This document shows positions 1 to 10,742 of a stretch of 64,000 nt of DNA, in pieces. The stretch is taken from contig CM070577.1 of assembly GCA_036346355.1 (NCBI GenBank), forward strand, positions 50,664,309-50,728,308, written 5' to 3'. Positions within the stretch are counted from its first letter, which is position 1; the number at the start of each line of letters is the position of its first letter. Source of the DNA: Rhipidocladum racemiflorum. Lineage: Eukaryota; Streptophyta; Magnoliopsida; Poales; Poaceae. The position numbers and the translations under genes are program-made. The notes beneath the pieces are model-generated. The model saw only the letters and a list, made by a program, of their open reading frames with translations, ran no database searches and was not told where the DNA came from.

Positions 1-1440
1 CGTGGATATAAAGAACGTTAAATTCCGCCCAGCCGTTTGAAAGTTATGATCGTTTTACAGAGCGTATTAAAATCTGTGACGTGATTGGAACAGATCACGG
101 TATTTTGTAGATTAAACAACTTTAGAGTCCGAATCAGTCTTTCCATATACCTAGAGAAACTTTGGAAATTTCCTAAGCTACGTGAGGATGTACTCGTTTA
201 ATTGATTCGGAGTCCCAGAACTCAAGTTATGCCTTTTGGAAGGCTGCTGTCCCGACGGGACAGAACCTCTATTTTTAGGTTTTGCGAGTAGTTGGCAATG
301 TCGGGTTAGATGGGGGTTTGCGTACTGTTTTGTGGGCATGATTGTGAGTGTGTGATACCTATGTGCAGGTGGTGTGACCCCAGGAGTGCCTTCTACTTCC
401 CGCCAATCCGTTGCCCGTGGTTGAGGCAAGTGTATTGTAATAAATAGCGGTTTGTAGGGTTGCTAGTTGAGACTAGATGAACTTGGTTATATGACATGAT
501 CACTTGCCATGCTTTAATGTTTTCCTATGATATGATGAGTATGCTATGATGCCATGTGTTAAATATACAAGTTATTGATGATGATGGCATAAATGCATAC
601 ATGTCATGTTACATGGCTCGGGCGGTGAGAAAGTCATAACTAGTCCGGGAAGGTCGGTGAGAAAGTTATGACTAATCCGGAAAGCCAATGAGTAAGTCCT
701 ACATCGTGATTCCATTCACCGCAGTGAACGGAAGCGAGGAGTAGGAACCCTCCATCTTCGGGATGGAAGGGGGGAGAGGGTGCACACCGACGGGTGTGTA
801 CTCAACCATACCGGTATGAGTTTCCAAGGAGACATGAGCATAGCATCGCATTGCATACATAATGATGATGATAATGTTATGTGATTATGAATGAGAAGGT
901 TTACGTGATGTGAGATATTATTGCCATGAATTGTTCTTGTTGTATCATTGCAATATGCTTGCTGAGTTTTTGAACTCATGCTTGTGTTTATGTTGTTTTC
1001 TTTTAGGTACCATGAATCCGACATGCGAGAAAGGGAGCTAGTCACACGTCATCACTTAGCATCACACATTTAAACAATGACATGTTCCTTCCCTTATGGT
1101 TATGTTTAATTCATTGAACTAAGCTATGGCTTCGATGATTCGTTGGTCGTTATGAGTAATTGATTAGTCCATATTACTCATGTGATGGATAGAATTTATA
1201 TCCTTAGTGGTATGGTGGCTGTTTTTTTGTTTGATCATATTATTGCTATCGTTCATTATGCCACATTGACATGTTATTATTGTTGTTGCTTCAAATCATG
1301 GAAAAACAAAGGAGATGCTGCCGAAATCTCGGTTTTTAGCATGTGCGCCTTTGCTGGAATTTATGTTTATTTGTGGTATTTAGATGTTGTTTAGTCTATG
1401 TTTGGTAGCATTCGGGCATATTAAATGCCGGGGTGTTACA
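1..1440 (+). mobile_element. Element A 5' LTR (left end outside window)
   Basis: This segment is repeated, with scattered substitutions, at 6436-7191 continued at 19212-19901, which is the 3' LTR of the same element. It ends in ggggtgttaca directly before a primer-binding site, as a 5' LTR should. It carries two copies of a ggtgagaaagt...actaatccgg motif around 628-680, a GAGT/ACTC hairpin at 964-977 and an intron-acceptor-like cttttag at 1001-1007. No coding region is supported; minus-strand open frames here are also present in the other LTR only because the LTR is duplicated. Confidence 0.9.
964..977 (+). promoter_or_regulatory. Conserved GAGT/ACTC hairpin, element A 5' LTR
   Basis: The arms gagtt (964-968) and aactc (973-977) are complementary. 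The context gcttgctgag...ctcatgcttgtg is shared with LTRs of families B, C and D, whose arm sequences differ but still pair. A pyrimidine tract ending in AG (1006-1007) follows 30 nt downstream. The 3' arm plus the next base, ctcat, fits the plant branch-point consensus. Function is inferred only. Confidence 0.5.
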
Positions 1441-1442
1441 GT

Positions 1443-1455
1443 TGGTATCAGAGCG
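1443..1455 (+). other. Primer-binding site of element A
   Basis: tggtatcagagcg lies two bases after the 5' LTR and matches the 3' end complement of initiator tRNA-Met (TGGTATCAGAGC), the usual primer of plant Ty3/gypsy elements. Confidence 0.9.
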
Positions 1456-4400
1456 GGCTGTAGGTCCTTGGAATGTGAATTTTTAGTGTCATGCTATAGG
1501 GTACAACTAAAAATGTGATGTGGAATAACTTAGAAACATGGCCTAGGTCTTAACTAAAATTTTGTCATAGGATAGCAACATTAAAACTTGCAAAAGTGGT
1601 ATAACTAATCTAAAATTTGACACACACTGGATGCATGAGGAAAGGGTATGGGTATCGTTTCTTTACGCTTAAATGTTGTATTTAAGCTTTGATGTTGAAT
1701 GCTTCATATGTTAATGCATGTTGCTATGTCTATGAGATAAATGATTGAATTGTTCCTGTTGTGGTGATAAAAGTGGGGTTTTGGTGCCGAAGGGTTTCGG
1801 TCACCTCTCTTATTTCATAGTAAGGGTGAGGTTTGACGGTGTGGCCGGTTAGCGCCATCACTGAAGAACTATTAACCCCTGTAGGAGAACAGTGCTTATC
1901 CTTTCTGTCGTGGATCGGGTAGTTGACTGGAGTCAAATAGAAGAGTTGATGGTAGTTTCCTTCGGATGCTTTTTCATCGTTCTGACGGTCGGTTTTAGTT
2001 GGTCTTCTTTGTTTTTAGTCGATGGAAATCAAAACAAAAGTGTTTGGTCTTGGATTTTCGCTGATTGATCCACAGGCGGTTTGTGGTTTTGTCTTCCTTG
2101 GGTGAAGACGAAGAAGAAGAGTCTAGTGTTGCGCTTCCTTTGGTTGCCTTTCCAGTTTTGATGCCTAGTTTGTTGGTTGCTTTATGGGGAAGAAGCATTC
2201 AATTTATTACTGTGTTTGTCTTTCTTCGAGGTTAAAGGAGTGTTGCGGAGTTGTTCGGACACATTTGTCAGGGCTGAAGTTCTATGGCTTTGTAGTAGTA
2301 CTTGGTGTTTGATTTCGTTATTTTACTGGTTTAAGAAATCATCTTTGAAAAACTCTTCTTATTTCGTGAAAGATTGGGGTTTGGTGTTAGGGTTTTATTT
2401 GCAAAGGTTTATTTGATCGGTTGGTTCCCTCCTGTGGGAGTCTTTGAGATTTAAAAATGTTTTGGAGAATTCCTTTGCATGACCAAGTTTGGGTTTGTCT
2501 CTTTGCAATTGTGAGAGTCAAGTTTCCTTATGAATTTGGGATGAGTTTTAAAACTAAAATGCTGCAGACAAAGTAAGTAGTCTTTTGACTGAAATCGTTT
2601 GTCCCTAGTAAGAATTGATGTTTAGCATGTTATGTAGTAGGTAACAATGTGGTTTATGGATTGATGTGTTGCCAAGTTAAATTTTGAGTTGAATCATTTC
2701 AATGTGATTAATATCTCTAGCTTGAGAATAAATAGACTACTAGTGTTGTAGTTTACTCTTAGCGAGAATGAGTAAATGTGTTAATGTACATGCTTAGAAT
2801 CTGTTGCTTTGTTGTAAAACTGCTTATGACCCCCGATAATGTTTAAAAGTTTTAAACCCTGATGCCTAGTTAAAACATTAAGATGATGTAGACTGATGTT
2901 ACCGTTAAAGAAACTTTGCTGGTTGTTTAAAGATGCTCTAATCTAATTGATTAATAGAGAGATTAAATCGTGTTGCCTAGTGACTTTAATTTGGAAGTTG
3001 ATTAGAGTTGCTATTTACGTTGTTGCAAACTACTAGTATATTTGGAAGTATGCAGTTGTGTCCCTTCAATGCTAGTATTGATATCAATTGAGAAGACATA
3101 AGGCTTATTGTTAATGATGTTGTTAAGGGCAGTGTTAATGCTAGTATTCAATTTATTTTAAATAGTTGGAGTATGTTGTGTGGTGGTAATTTTGTTATCA
3201 CCTATGTATAGGGTAGCTAAAAGTAATGTTGTTGGTTAATGATTATGTTGTTTGTTGTTATTGATGACTAAGTAGTGGTGGTAATTATTTAGATTACTTG
3301 TCGAAAACCATGGTTAAAATAAGAGGAAAATTTTAACATGTTGCGATGGAGTGAGCTTTGGATAATTAACATGATGAATGGTTTTACCTTTGATGAAAGT
3401 ATAACTTAGAGTCTCACTTACGAATTCTTTCCTGTGGAGATAATATTTACATGTTGAAGTCGTTTGTTAACTGAATGAGTTTCGATTGTCGAGACGTTTA
3501 CATATAGGTGGTATGAAAGTTATTGGTTGGTCACGCTGAAAAGTTTTGTTGGAGCACTTGTTTCAAATCTAGAATATGATGTTATTTGTTATGTTGGTCA
3601 ATGGGGATCTTGTTGACTTAGTCTTCGTGGGATGTCTTTTCGTAAGCATCATAAACCTTATTTATAAGTATTGGGGAAGATAATAAGAGAAAGAATTTGT
3701 TGTGAAGCTTTTGGTTGTATTGTGTTGGGGCTCCTCAGGGAGTAGATAGTAATTATTGAAGTCTTTTAATGGAAAGCATAGTGGAGTACTAGAGATGGTT
3801 CTTTTTATGCTGAGCTTGTGTTTAAAAGCTTTTGGACTGGTTTGGTTGTTTTTCATTTTGGTTGAAGGGTTTTCGGTCTAGGTGTTTCATGTGTTGTGTT
3901 TGAGTTTCCTAAAACTCATAGAAATTGATGCAAATATTTGGTTTTGGCTAATTTGTTTAGTCGGTGCTATGAGTATGGATTTACACCCCAAAAGTTTTTG
4001 AGTGGATCGCGCTCCTTTCGTTTGCCTTTGAATTATCTTTGGAATTAATTTTAAAAGGAAGCAGATGGTCATAAAGGGTTGTGTTGGAAACTTTTGAGTT
4101 AAGCCCTTGATGTGTAACTCTATTTGACTAGAGTTGGAGTCATTTGGAAAATGTACAGGTGTGCGGGTGTTTCACAAGTCTAGATTTTTATGAATGTTTC
4201 ATAAGTGAATTCGGTTAGAGAAGAGTTTTCTTTTGGGATTGAGTTTCCCTCTCTTTTGATGAAATTTATGGCAGTTGTTGGTGCAGATGTCTAACTTTGG
4301 GGTCAATGTTCTTTTCCAAAATGTTGATTTTGGTTAAAATGCGATGTTTTTGCAAAGTTTAGCTATCTATCGTTGGTGGGTTCTGATATGATGTGGTGCC

Positions 4401-5592
4401 TTACTGTTAACTATGCTGCCGACATAGTTTATATGAATTAGCGCAACTCTCAATGTTATTCGAGATTTATTCATGTGATACCGAGGAAGAAGTCGTCATG
4501 TGAATGACTTTTCGGTAGTGTGTTACATGATGAATGAATGGTGAAAAGTAAACAGGACATCGTTTTTAGATATTAAATGATAAATGAGTCGTTGAGCCAG
4601 GTCGGTGAGAAAGTCATATAAGGATATATGACTAATCCGGAGTGCTCTTGAAAAGTGTGCATCCATGTCATGAATCGAGATGTCCATTTCTTTCTAGTAT
4701 GAAAAGAAAGAATGAAGAAATTATGGTATTTTTGTTGTGGTGTAGGAGATTTATGCTTCCTTTGTGATTTGGCTTGGATGTTGCCAAACTATTTCCAAAA
4801 TGGTTGTTAACGCTTTGGATTTGAGTTGTCGTGAGTACACTTGGGCTTGATAGCTAAGTGTTTTTGTGTGAGGGCGAGACCCTCTTAAGAAAGGAACCAA
4901 TTGTAGTTTGGTAAAGTTTTTACGATCCTAGCTTGGGGCTAGGCGTAGAACCTTAGTGGTATAAGGGTGGTTTGTGATGGAGGTTGATGATGTTTGAGTT
5001 TAACCATTATTAAGAGTAGCGATGGGTGGAAGTGAAGTTGACGGTAGTTCGGTGTTATTTGTCCTGCCATGAGCAATTGTCGTCACTAGTTGTTCTTGGA
5101 TTTGAGTCTTGTCTGGGAAAGGATGGAATAAAATGTTAGTATGATCGTGTATCGGAAGGGCAAGTGTGCCTTAATGAGTTTTCCCCTCGATGGAAATTTT
5201 CGGGAATGTAGAAAGGTCGTTAAAGGAATTGTGACTTCCTTTGATTATGTCATGTTGAGTTTAATGGAGTATGGTAGTCAGGTTGGTTGTGATAGAAGTA
5301 TGAAGTGTTTGCCGTGAGGATTCGAGCGTTTTGGGTTGATGGAGCCCTTTGTGGTTGAAACGCAGATTCTGTTTGGGAATGGACGTGAAGGTCTACCTGT
5401 GAGAGGTTGCCCTTAGTTGAGCTAGATCATTACTTTTCTCGCCAAGTGTTGGTTTTGAGAACTCGCTTGTCGTTTGTTCCGGTTTGAGATTTCGTGCGGT
5501 TGTTTTGTGCTGCAGAGAAGTCTTTTGTCCCTTGGGGATTTTTTTTGTTGTTATTTTATTGGCGTCCTTCGGATTCGAGGTCGAATCCTGTT

Positions 5593-5606
5593 GAAGGGGG
5601 GAAGAA
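5593..5606 (+). other. Polypurine tract of element A
   Basis: A purine run (gaaggggggaagaa) sits immediately before the tgtgacac start of the 3' LTR. It is identical to the tract of element B at 56104-56117, which supports shared replication machinery. Confidence 0.9.
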
Positions 5607-7191
5607 TGTGACACTACGGTATGGTGTGACATTATAGAATGTGAAATTAGAGAATAAAACCTTTCGGCTTGAGGTTTACTCGCATTTTTGGGCCGTTTGA
5701 AGTGATGTGTCACCACGGAGTGTCGTAACCATTTAAATGGTGCATGTTAAGGTCAAAAACTTTATGAAATATGGTATGGGAGGTTAAAACCATAAGGTAT
5801 GGAGGTTAATAGCGTTTCCGGGCCGTTTCAGGGGTTTTGGGCCTTTCCGGGGGAGTTTGGGCCTAAGGGAAAGGTCTGTGGGCTTTGGTGGGATGGTGTT
5901 CGAGTCCATTTAGGGTAGGAGTCCTGTTTGGGGGGCCTCCTCCTTCCCTTTTGGGCGTCCTCCCCCTGCCCCTTGCGCCCCCAAGTGCCTAGCCGCCTCC
6001 CACACCTCCCCACCTCCTCCTCTTCCTTGCGCCCCCTTTGCCCCCATTGCTCTCCACCTCTCCACCACCTCTCCTCCACCCCCTTGCTGCCCTAGGGTGG
6101 CCTCCCCACCCCTGCATCCTCATGGATCCATCCGAGGAGCGAGGAGCGAGGTGCGAGGAGCGAGGAGCGAGGAGATCTATTGGAGTTTTCGTGCGTCGGG
6201 CAAATGTATGACCATGGGAAACCTTGGGGTTGATCTAGGTACTGTTCTAAGGGTGTTTATCAAGTTTGTAGATCAATTGGTGGTGCTGGATTTGAGTAGA
6301 TTGGATTAGATCTAGAAGTTGCCACGTTCTTTGTTTCGGACAGCATGAGCAGTCGACCTACGGTTCGGTTTTTCGCCAATTTAGAGTCCGAATTTGGCCG
6401 TAAGGATGTTGAAGAAGTTGTAGATAATTTCAATATCTTTCTATGGATATAAAGAACATTAAATTACGCCCAGCCGTTTGAAAGTTATGATCGTTTTACC
6501 GAGCGTATTAAAATCTGTGACGTGATTGGAACAGATCACGGTATTTTGTAGATTAAACAACTTTAGAATCCGAATCAGTCTTTCCATATACCTAGAGAAA
6601 GTTGGGAAATTTCCTAAGCTACGCGAGGATGTACTCGTTTAATTGATTCGGAGTCCCAGAACTCAAGTTATGCCTTTTGGAAGGCTGCTGTCCCGACGGG
6701 ACAGAACCTCTATTTTTAGGTTTTGGGAGTAGTTGGCAATGTCGGGTTAGATGGGGGTTTGCGTACTGTTTTGTGGGCATGATTGTGAGTGTGTGATACC
6801 TATGTGCAGGTGGTGCGACCCCGGGAGTGCCTTCTACTTCCCGCCAATCCGTTGCCCGTGGTTGAGGCAAGTGTATTGTAATGAATAGCGGTTTGTAGGG
6901 TTGCTAGTTGAGACTAGATGAATTTGGTTATATGACATGATCACTTGCCATGCTTTAATGTTTTCCTATGATATGATGAGTATGCTATGATGCCATGTGT
7001 TAAATATACAAGTTATTGATGATGATGGCATAAATGCATACATGGCATGTTACATGGCTCGGGCGGTGAGAAAGTCATAACTAGTCCGGGAAGGTCGGTG
7101 AGAAAGTTATGACTAATCCGAAAAGCCAATGAGTAAGTCCTACATCGTGATTCCATTCACCGCGGTGAACGGAAGCGAGGAGTAGGCACCC
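5607..7191 (+). mobile_element. Element A 3' LTR, left segment
   Basis: Starts tgtgacac after the polypurine tract. The GC-rich block with gaggagcgagg repeats (6133-6175) precedes the part that matches 1-756. The LTR is broken at 7191 by insertion D1 and resumes at 19212; the joined LTR would be about 2.28 kb. A caaat|gtatga site at 6206 and tatgtgcag|g at 6809 are candidate splice sites of an LTR intron, in positions equivalent to those in B (32419 and 33021). Confidence 0.9.
7187..7191. repeat. Target-site duplication of D1, left copy
   Basis: caccc, repeated at 19207-19211 on the other side of the inserted element. Removing 7192-19211 restores an uninterrupted element A LTR. Confidence 0.93.
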
Positions 7192-7562
7192 TGTCGGGAC
7201 CCCGAATTTGCAAATCCGGACCCTCTGTGTATTCAGCACTAGTCCAGGAACGCGCTAGTGCACACAGTCTTAACATCGGTAAATATCACAATCATACCAA
7301 TCGATATTATCAAAGTACTTTATTTAAATAACCAAAGGGTTACTTGACCTTATGGCCAAGGTACAAATATATGCCTTGCAAGGCGAAACTTATTCAGAGA
7401 AAAATAATAGCAGCGGAAAATCAAATAAACTTCGTGGCGCCATCCAGTATACCACAGGCAACTGACTGGGCTCGCATCCCTAAGTAGACGGGTCCTCTTG
7501 GAATTCCTCCTCCGAAACTGGCGTAGTCTCCTCTTCAACTGGTATTGTGTTGAGGCAAGGGT

Positions 7563-7577
7563 GAGTACTTGGTACTC
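7563..7577 (-). promoter_or_regulatory. Conserved GAGT/ACTC hairpin, D1 3' LTR
   Basis: gagtac and gtactc are perfect 6-bp arms around a 3-base loop. The partner LTR has the same site at 16053-16067, but the adjacent cag is written cga there. Confidence 0.5.
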
Positions 7578-7849
7578 AGCAAGTCATGCACAGAATGCAA
7601 GCTAATAGACTATATGCATGGCTTGGTACAAAGGAATAGCTTAAGGTATATTTGCGATTAAAATGACTTTTGACAAGTAATAAAAGTAGATTCAGCGGTA
7701 GAAATAAGTAAAGCATAAATAACTTTTCAAGAAGTTTAACAAACATTTTTCCCCATCCTAAACCACATTTCCATCATCTTCATTATTAAACCAACCCAAC
7801 TTTTCAAACCAACGTTATTTTTGAGAAAATCTAACCCTTGACTGTAATT

Positions 7850-7930
7850 CCCGAGCATTGTCCAGTACCGTGGACTCGGCTATTTAAATAGATTCTAAAC
7901 TCTGCAGAGGTTATGCACTTTACCCACAAG
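7850..7930 (-). promoter_or_regulatory. Conserved palindrome block, D1 3' LTR
   Basis: On the minus strand the order is tgtgggtaaagtgcataa, ctctgcagag, ctatttaaatag (perfect palindrome, 7880-7891), then a ccgag/ctcgg outer stem enclosing gtcca/tggac. The same order is found in LTRs of families C, D4 and D5 with changed but still complementary arms. Confidence 0.5.
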
Positions 7931-10703
7931 ATACAGTCAAACACCACAAAGGCGAGTTCCGTAACAAAGCCTTCGGAAGCCTCAAACAACACAGTGGTCC
8001 TCTCCGGTTCGTGCTCTACACCATCCCTTCCCTTAGCCAAGGCGAAGTATGGGACCAACACACCGTTAGATGGGTATCTGGCCACAGCCACGATACGCTC
8101 CCCGCACAATCACACAAGCGGTGTAATCGACACCTGAGGCTCCACAAGTGAGTCCTTAGCGACTTAGTCAACTAGGGCCGTCCCATTCCGACCATGTGGT
8201 TTGCAAGTATGACCCAGTTCAAAGGCTTGCAAGGTTAAGTCCTTAGAGTGACCAGGGCAAGACTACAGAAGAACCAAATCAACATTCCCAATGCCACAAC
8301 CGGCCCACCTGATTACTCTTGCCACATGCCCGAAATAAATCTGTTTATCAAACCCCGCTTGATTACCATGCACCACGTGCCATCAACATCACATGATACT
8401 TTTCCAAAACAGGTTCAATATATCATTAAGTCAATATTAACATTTGATTGTCCAAAATCATGTTATGAGCTAAATGGTGTCTAAGCAGATACTACAACGA
8501 TCTAAACCCATGTTGGCAATTTGATAATGTCCAACTAGTAATCCACAACTAGGGTGACAAGGGATCATGGCACATACTTAGATAATCAAGGTGTCATACG
8601 ACAAATTGGTATTTATCTAACCCCATGTTTAAACAAAGTATCTTTCTAATTGATCTAGCATGCAATAGTTTAAATCAAAATAGATTTTGAAATAGGATCA
8701 ACATGGTCAAAGCACAACTTGCCTTCAAAAAGCACTTGCTCTTGGTCTTGAGTTGGATCTGAATCAACACTTCTCCTTGAATCCCTCCGGCACTTCAACG
8801 TCTACTCGTAAAGCGTGCAAATAGCAAATACCCAAATAAACAATAGGCAAAAACATCCCAAAACTCCAAATAAAATCCATAAACAGAGAGAACAAAATTT
8901 TCTGGATTTTTAGAAACTGGAATAAATCAAATTTGGAGTTAAGGCCTTAAAAGTTATGATTTATTAAAGTTTAAATAATCAATTAAATAATATTACAAAG
9001 AAAAACTTTAGTCCAAAAATTAAATAAAATTCATATTTGGGTAGATCTGAATTTTATACAAATTTAGAAATTTTAATCACTCAAATCGGAGTTGAAACGC
9101 ATAAAAGTTATAAGCGTTTGAAGTTTGAATCTAAATTTGAAATCATTATTCGAATTAATAAATCATTTTCTTTTTCGGAAATTAATTATTGCGTCGGCAT
9201 GGACACGTGGCAGCCTTCGATTGGTCGGTGGCGTCGGTACGTCCATAGACTCGGTCCACGCCGGCTCGGGTCCACCGTGGACTCGGTCCACGACTCTACG
9301 TGTCGGCCCGACATGTGGGCCCACTCGGGTGGCGTCATCGGCCCGACGTCGGCGGGGACTTCGGCCCACCACGGCGACATGTGGGACCCACGGGTGGCGT
9401 CATGGGTGGCGTCGGCGCTCGGCTGGAAACGGCCGTGACATCTTGAGCCCTCGACACGCGGGCCGCGTGTCGGCGTCCTGCCAGCGCTAGCGTGGGCCAG
9501 CGACCGCGTCGGTCCAACTTCCCGACACGCGTGGCGCAATCACGGCCGTTGGTTTGAAAATCAACGGCGCGGATTAGATCCAGGGTTAACACGTTGAAAC
9601 TACTCGTTGATCGTGGGCCGTTCGATTTAGATCGGACGGTCGAGATCTAACCCTATAATAACACTACTCCCAAGACGCGTGGCAATTGTGAACCGTTGGA
9701 TCTTGATCCAGCGGTCCAGATCAATCGGGTTGGGGACACGTGAACTCACCTCAACCGTCCGATCTAGATCCGACGGTTCTCACCGAGCTCGCGAAGTCCG
9801 GCGATGGTGCGGCGAGGCTTAGGGCACCGGAGGCGAGAGCGATGACGAGCCCGACGGCGTTTGGGGTTGCTCGGCGAGATGAATCCTTCCTTGGTGCGTC
9901 TCGTCACGGTGGTTCCGGATCTGGGCTCCTTCGGCGGAAGACGACGGACGGCGGAATCGAGCAAAGACATGGCGGTCACTTCCTCCAACTTCACGGCGAG
10001 CTCGCACGGGCAACTGGCGGCGGCGCAGGCGAGATGGCTCGGGGAAACGGGTGCACAAGGATGAGGGCAACCTCGGGGGACGTCTCACGCTTTAAATAGC
10101 CTCGGCGTTCGCGGGGACACGGAAACCTAGTTTCCCACGGCCACGCCAGGCGGCGGAGTCGGCTTCGGTCTCGGCGGAGACGACGACGCCTGGCCGATCC
10201 ACGTGGCACGATCCAGCGGCCCACGATCGCCGCGCGATCGGATCCGGGCGGATACGGCTCGAGCCGTGCAGGCGGATCTCGGCCGTTGGATCTTGATCCA
10301 ACGGTTGGGATTGATTAGGGTTTTGAGCTGGTTTGATCGAGTCACGTGGCTCGGTCGGACTCGAGTCCGACTTCGGTCGGATGAAACGATACTTGACCGA
10401 GTTGAATTTCCAGCGATTTAATAATTAAAATAATTCCCAGAATTCATTTAATTCATTAAAAATAGCAAATGACTCGAAAAATTCGGAAAAATTACGGAAA
10501 ATACTTTGGATCATTTTGGACTCAAATAAAATATTTCCAACAAAATTTTATTTGCAAAATTAATTTCTTCAATTATTTCAAAATGGAATAAATTCAAATA
10601 AATTCCAAATAAATCCAAATAAATTCCAGAAAATTCCAAAAATTCACCAAAGTGCCAAACCACACATGAATTTAAGAAAAGCAAAATTTTGGGGTGTTAC
10701 AAA

Positions 10704-10714
10704 CCTCCCCCTTA
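10704..10714 (-). other. Polypurine tract of D1
   Basis: On the minus strand a taaggggggag run lies just before the LTR start, equivalent to those at 25446-25458, 42424-42439 and 51530-51545. Confidence 0.85.
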
Positions 10715-10742
10715 ATAGAATCTCGTCCCCGAGATTCAGGGC

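Larger units (their letters stand above)
1441..5606 (+). mobile_element. Element A internal region, non-coding (LARD-like)
   Basis: The 4.2-kb interior between the LTRs holds no gag, protease, reverse transcriptase or integrase; all frames are short and match no family I recognise. The first ~200 bp (PBS and tggaataacttagaaacatg region) closely match the leader of element B at 34090-34290, and the last ~40 bp before the 3' LTR match B at 56075-56117. The middle is unrelated to B and AT/GT rich. Around 4593-4645 there is a copy of the ggtgagaaagt...actaatccgg motif otherwise found in the LTR. The layout is that of a large retrotransposon derivative moved by proteins of a partner, most simply B. 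Confidence 0.85.
7192..10701 (-). mobile_element. D1 3' LTR (minus strand)
   Basis: Begins tgtcgggacc and ends gtgttaca; on the minus strand it reads TGTAAC...CCCGACA. It is 3510 bp and matches 15681-19206 along its whole length. The half nearest 10701 is GC rich with ACGT-core motifs and CCGTTGGATC/GATCCAACGG palindromes (for example around 9690 and 10282). The half nearest 7192 carries the conserved palindrome block (about 7850-7930) and the GAGT/ACTC hairpin (7563-7577). Confidence 0.93.

Noticed and set aside
178..429. 83-codon minus-strand ORF repeated at 6619-6870 and shortened in B (32876-33082, 57088-57294)
   Set aside because: Conserved only as LTR DNA; antisense to the element, with different ends in B and no domain.
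628..690. Two tandem ggtgagaaagt units considered as a short repeat array or CRISPR-like structure
   Set aside because: Only two units, in a eukaryotic LTR; recorded as an LTR motif instead.
1182..1394. 70-codon ORF with Cys-rich hydrophobic text, repeated at 19643-19855
   Set aside because: It is the duplicated end of the A LTR; the corresponding B sequence does not preserve the frame.
9740..10099. Arg/Gly-rich plus-strand ORF (~120 aa) that recurs at 18220-18591
   Set aside because: It recurs because the two positions are the two LTRs of D1; it is antisense to the element, differs by frameshifts between copies and is not open in the D2/D3 LTRs.
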